A DNA stretch of 64,000 nt from Oligella urethralis DSM 7531. Its GTDB lineage: Bacteria; Pseudomonadota; Gammaproteobacteria; Burkholderiales; Burkholderiaceae_B. Below are positions 62,880 to 64,000 of this stretch, piece by piece. The notes beneath the pieces were generated by a model. It did no database searches. It was not told the origin of the DNA and worked only from the letters and a program-made list of their open reading frames with translations. The position numbers and the translations under genes were made by a program. The DNA lies in NCBI RefSeq assembly GCF_000372065.1, contig NZ_AQVB01000004.1:62001-126000 (forward strand), read 5' to 3'. Numbering within the stretch: position 1 is the first letter of the stretch; each line of letters starts with the position of its first letter.

Positions 62880-64000
62880 ATGCTATATAGTACCTTTAAT
62901 GAAACCCCCAATAATGCGCTTTTAGAACCGATGTTTTTCGGTCAGAGTGTGAATGTGGCGCGCTACGATCAGCAAAAATTTGAGGTGTTTGAAAAGCTCA
63001 TTGAAAAGCAATTATCTTTCTTCTGGCGTCCGGAAGAAGTCGACGTCTCACAGGATAGAATTGATTATGCAAATTTGCCTGAGCATGAAAAGCATATATT
63101 TATTTCTAATTTAAAGTATCAGACCTTACTCGACTCCATTCAAGGGCGTAGTCCAAATGTGGCCTTCTTGCCGATTGTGTCGCTACCGGAGTTAGAGACG
63201 TGGATTGAGACGTGGTCATTCTCAGAAACCATTCACTCTCGCTCTTATACTCATATTATTCGTAATATCATCAATGATCCCTCCGTGGTATTTGATGGTA
63301 TTGTCAGCAATGAGCATATTTTAGAGCGTGCGCGTGATATCTCGAAATACTATGATGATTTAATCCGCACCGTGTCCTTATATCAACTCTTTGGTGAGGG
63401 TACGCATACGCTAAATGGCAAGCAGGAGACCATCAGTCTTAGAGAGCTTAAGAAAAAGCTTTATCTCTGCCTCATGTCGGTCAACATTTTAGAAGCCATT
63501 CGTTTCTATGTGAGCTTTGCTTGCTCCTTTGCCTTTGCCGAAAGAAAACTGATGGAGGGAAATGCTAAGATCATTAAATTAATCGCACGTGATGAGGCCC
63601 TGCATCTGGTGAGCACCCAGCATATGCTGAACTTAATGCGGAGTGGTCAAGACGATCCGGAAATGGTCGATATTGCTAAAGAACTTGAGCAGGAATGCTT
63701 TCAAATGTTCAAAGACTCGGCCGAACAGGAAAAGGAATGGGCTGCTTATTTATTTAAGGACGGCTCGATGATTGGTCTAAACCGCGATATTTTATGTAAG
63801 TACGTGGAGTACATTACCAATACACGCATGATGGCGGTGGGTCTTCAACCTGCCTTTGAAGGCGCTACCCAAAACCCCATTCCTTGGATTAATGCTTGGT
63901 TATCCTCGGATAATGTACAGGTAGCCCCACAAGAGGTAGAAATCAGTTCTTACCTTATCGGTCAAATTGATGCTGAAATTAACCCAGACGACTTATCAGG
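62880..64000 (+). CDS. nrdB: Ribonucleotide reductase class Ia, beta subunit (3' end cut by window edge)
   Basis: NrdB carries the diiron-tyrosyl radical that starts the reaction. The frame [20 protein letters not shown] runs to the end of the window at 64000, reaching [13 protein letters not shown]; only a few residues are missing compared with the 376-residue enteric protein. Iron ligands and radical tyrosine lie in [16 protein letters not shown], with ARDEALHL giving another Glu and His. The next expected gene would follow. The sequence is enteric-like, in line with nrdA. Confidence 0.95.
   Translation, partial: MLYSTFNETPNNALLEPMFFGQSVNVARYDQQKFEVFEKLIEKQLSFFWRPEEVDVSQDRIDYANLPEHEKHIFISNLKYQTLLDSIQGRSPNVAFLPIVSLPELETWIETWSFSETIHSRSYTHIIRNIINDPSVVFDGIVSNEHILERARDISKYYDDLIRTVSLYQLFGEGTHTLNGKQETISLRELKKKLYLCLMSVNILEAIRFYVSFACSFAFAERKLMEGNAKIIKLIARDEALHLVSTQHMLNLMRSGQDDPEMVDIAKELEQECFQMFKDSAEQEKEWAAYLFKDGSMIGLNRDILCKYVEYITNTRMMAVGLQPAFEGATQNPIPWINAWLSSDNVQVAPQEVEISSYLIGQIDAEINPDDLS

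Noticed and set aside
1-64000. CRISPR array, prophage or integrase gene
   Set aside because: No regularly spaced repeats, cas genes, phage structural genes or tyrosine/serine integrase frames were seen in either strand.

Overview
The window reads as a chromosomal stretch of a betaproteobacterium of the order Burkholderiales, most likely a low- to mid-GC member of the Alcaligenaceae (Oligella or Pelistega-like). This is inference, not a database result. It rests on the 70-residue S21 with the ending typical of Burkholderiales, the RpoD with a long Lys/Ala-rich N-terminus, a PhaB-type acetoacetyl-CoA reductase, a BPSS1780-type membrane protein, and the orders recJ-prfB-lysS, gmk-rpoZ-spoT, yicC/rph-rdgB-hemW and leuCDB-asd-(fimV-like)-truA. 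Base composition looks fairly even, and coding density is high except around 7.9-8.3 kb and 41.8-43.6 kb.

Layout. 1-6.1 kb: 3' part of purA, a phosphoribosyltransferase, then the macromolecular synthesis operon rpsU-dnaG-rpoD. 6.1-8.6 kb: a two-gene ABC exporter, a decayed IS200/IS605-type element with both end hairpins but no transposase, and a small membrane ORF. 8.6-14.4 kb (minus strand): lysS, prfB with its programmed +1 frameshift, an unlisted 48-residue lipoprotein, recJ and a conserved companion. 14.4-30.1 kb: lolC-lolD, tatD, phaB, carbonic anhydrase, comEC, a PHP phosphoesterase, greB, an iron-regulated binding protein with a Fur box, ppiD, spoT, rpoZ, gmk, ung.

30.2-39.9 kb is a compact Tad/Flp-type secretion-pilus locus: a pilin-like protein, a TadG-like and a TadE-like protein, an exported protein of unknown function, RcpC/CpaB, the secretin RcpA/CpaC, an FHA-TadA fusion ATPase, TadB, TadC and a DUF192 protein. 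No prepilin peptidase (TadV), TadZ/CpaE or TadD is present.

40-43.7 kb holds an acyl-CoA dehydrogenase followed by the window's main accessory pocket. It contains a near-consensus LexA box with a strongly structured leader ahead of a 94-residue membrane protein, a Fic antitoxin with a truncated Fic toxin, and an orphan MNT nucleotidyltransferase abutting the terminator of a tRNA-Val(GAC) gene.

43.7-64 kb: yicC, rph, rdgB, hemW, glnA, leuC-leuD-leuB, asd, a short FimV-like protein, truA, an M48 lipoprotein peptidase, a BPSS1780-type protein with thrB, a ClC antiporter, dusA, and nrdA-nrdB (nrdB runs off the end). nrdA carries two NrdR boxes exactly 31 bp apart.

The parts I would look at first are the LexA-box/structured-leader/membrane-protein unit (41.9-42.4 kb), the Tad locus with the FHA fusion, the broken Fic and MNT modules beside the tRNA, the transposase-less IS605-like element, and the small lipoprotein between recJ and prfB.
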